Shown here: positions 63,731 through 64,000 of the stretch, one piece after another
Position numbering within the stretch: position 1 is the first letter of the stretch
Layout of the letters: every line of letters begins with the position of its first letter
NCBI RefSeq assembly: GCF_003332885.2
Contig: NZ_QOWJ01000018.1
Coordinates: 54,940 to 118,939, forward strand
DNA from: Paracnuella aquatica
GTDB lineage: Bacteria; Bacteroidota; Bacteroidia; Chitinophagales; Chitinophagaceae
Direction: 5' to 3'
Length of the DNA: 64,000 nt
Notes under the pieces: model-generated
What the model saw: the letters and a program-made list of their open reading frames with translations, nothing else
What the model was told of the DNA's origin: nothing
Databases searched by the model: none
Program-made: the position numbers and the translations under genes

Positions 63731-63856
63731 ATAGGTGAAATGAAAGCTGCAATTATATCGCTTGGCTTTCATTTGTTATAAAACCATTTGGAAGGCAGCC
63801 ATCGTCCAGAGTAAGGATTGTCTTCTCTCTCCCTACCCTACCTCCATTAATGCGAC

Positions 63857-63894
63857 AAGCCCCACATTTCTGTGGGGCTTGTTTGTTGTTAATA
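63857..63894. terminator. Strong hairpin beside the 5S rRNA gene
   Basis: ACAAGCCCCACA pairs with TGTGGGGCTTGT around TTTC, then TTGTTGTT on the plus strand. It lies between the MORN/TonB gene (+) and the end of the rRNA operon (-) and may serve both. Confidence 0.8.
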
Positions 63895-63898
63895 AGAT

Positions 63899-64000
63899 TG
63901 GCGGTTACCTACTCTCCCGGAGCATTGCTACTCCAGTACCATTGGCCATGAGGGGCTTAACTTCTCTGTTCGGTATGGGAAGAGGTGGACACCCTCGGAA
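63899..64000 (-). rRNA. 5S ribosomal RNA, 5' end cut by window edge
   Basis: Reverse complement contains GTCCACCTCTTCCCATACCG, then GAACAGAGAAGTTAAGCC, ATGGTACTGGAGTAGC and GGGAGAGTAGGTAACCGCC, the standard bacterial 5S sequence. About 102 nt are inside; the first nucleotides and the rest of the rRNA operon lie beyond 64000. Confidence 0.95.

Noticed and set aside
62630-63772. Long minus-strand frame opposite the MORN/TonB gene
   Set aside because: Antisense to clear MORN and TonB motifs; no protein-like features.

Overview
The window looks like a chromosomal segment of a Bacteroidota bacterium, most likely family Chitinophagaceae. The reasons are a GldH gliding lipoprotein, a Bacteroidota-type YbiT-like ABC-F protein, an AmgK-like kinase fused to a RapZ C-terminal domain, DUF3078, DUF4920, DUF5995 and PorT-like barrel proteins, several perfect TAnnTTTG (-7) promoter boxes just upstream of start codons, and intergenic spaces filled with short inverted 'word' repeats. 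No tRNA, CRISPR array, prophage, IS transposase or origin was seen. One rRNA gene (5S, minus strand) is cut by the right edge.

Layout. 1-9.3 kb: a fatty acid desaturase cut by the left edge, small membrane proteins and lipoproteins, a YjaB-like acetyltransferase, a YihY/BrkB membrane protein, an SDR oxidoreductase, a stand-alone receiver protein and a KTSC protein. 9.7-24.8 kb: a genome-maintenance stretch (Nei/Fpg-like glycosylase, recA, uvrB, recX) mixed with PAP2, ABC-F, methylglyoxal synthase, LpxR-like, HAD and metallophosphoesterase genes. 24.9-40.4 kb: a secreted M1 peptidase, a MurU-like nucleotidyltransferase, phosphatidylserine decarboxylase, a two-component system, gldH, yicC, lpxD and the AmgK-RapZ fusion. 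40.4-44.8 kb: a tight minus-strand operon of a vanadium-haloperoxidase/PAP2-like lipoprotein with two outer-membrane barrel proteins, one split by an in-frame TAG. 44.9-55.7 kb: fused isobutyryl-CoA mutase (icmF), a phenol-MetA-type barrel, an AraC regulator divergent from an aldehyde dehydrogenase plus DUF779 pair, a large KatE-type catalase and an old yellow enzyme. 56-63.7 kb: a lipoprotein / sigma / anti-sigma operon, a histone-H1-like basic protein, DUF72, DUF421 with a zinc ribbon, a GH43-type enzyme with a discoidin-like domain, and a MORN plus TonB-C protein. Then the end of a minus-strand rRNA operon.

The most unusual feature is the intergenic DNA. At least eight word families occur as inverted pairs that would fold into long imperfect hairpins, sometimes nested inside each other around an intrinsic terminator. 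One family (GATTTACGATT) forms 32-bp near-perfect terminal inverted repeats around a four-helix-bundle (S23 / 23S intervening-sequence protein family) gene, at 20684-21224. A gene-less relative lies at 35342-35444. Together they look like a small mobile unit and its non-autonomous derivative, and this is the best candidate here for an undescribed system. Other points worth a look are a Nei/Fpg homologue without the N-terminal proline nucleophile, an ABC-F protein whose second ATPase site lacks a Walker A motif and has Gln for the catalytic Glu, and the TAG-split barrel gene.
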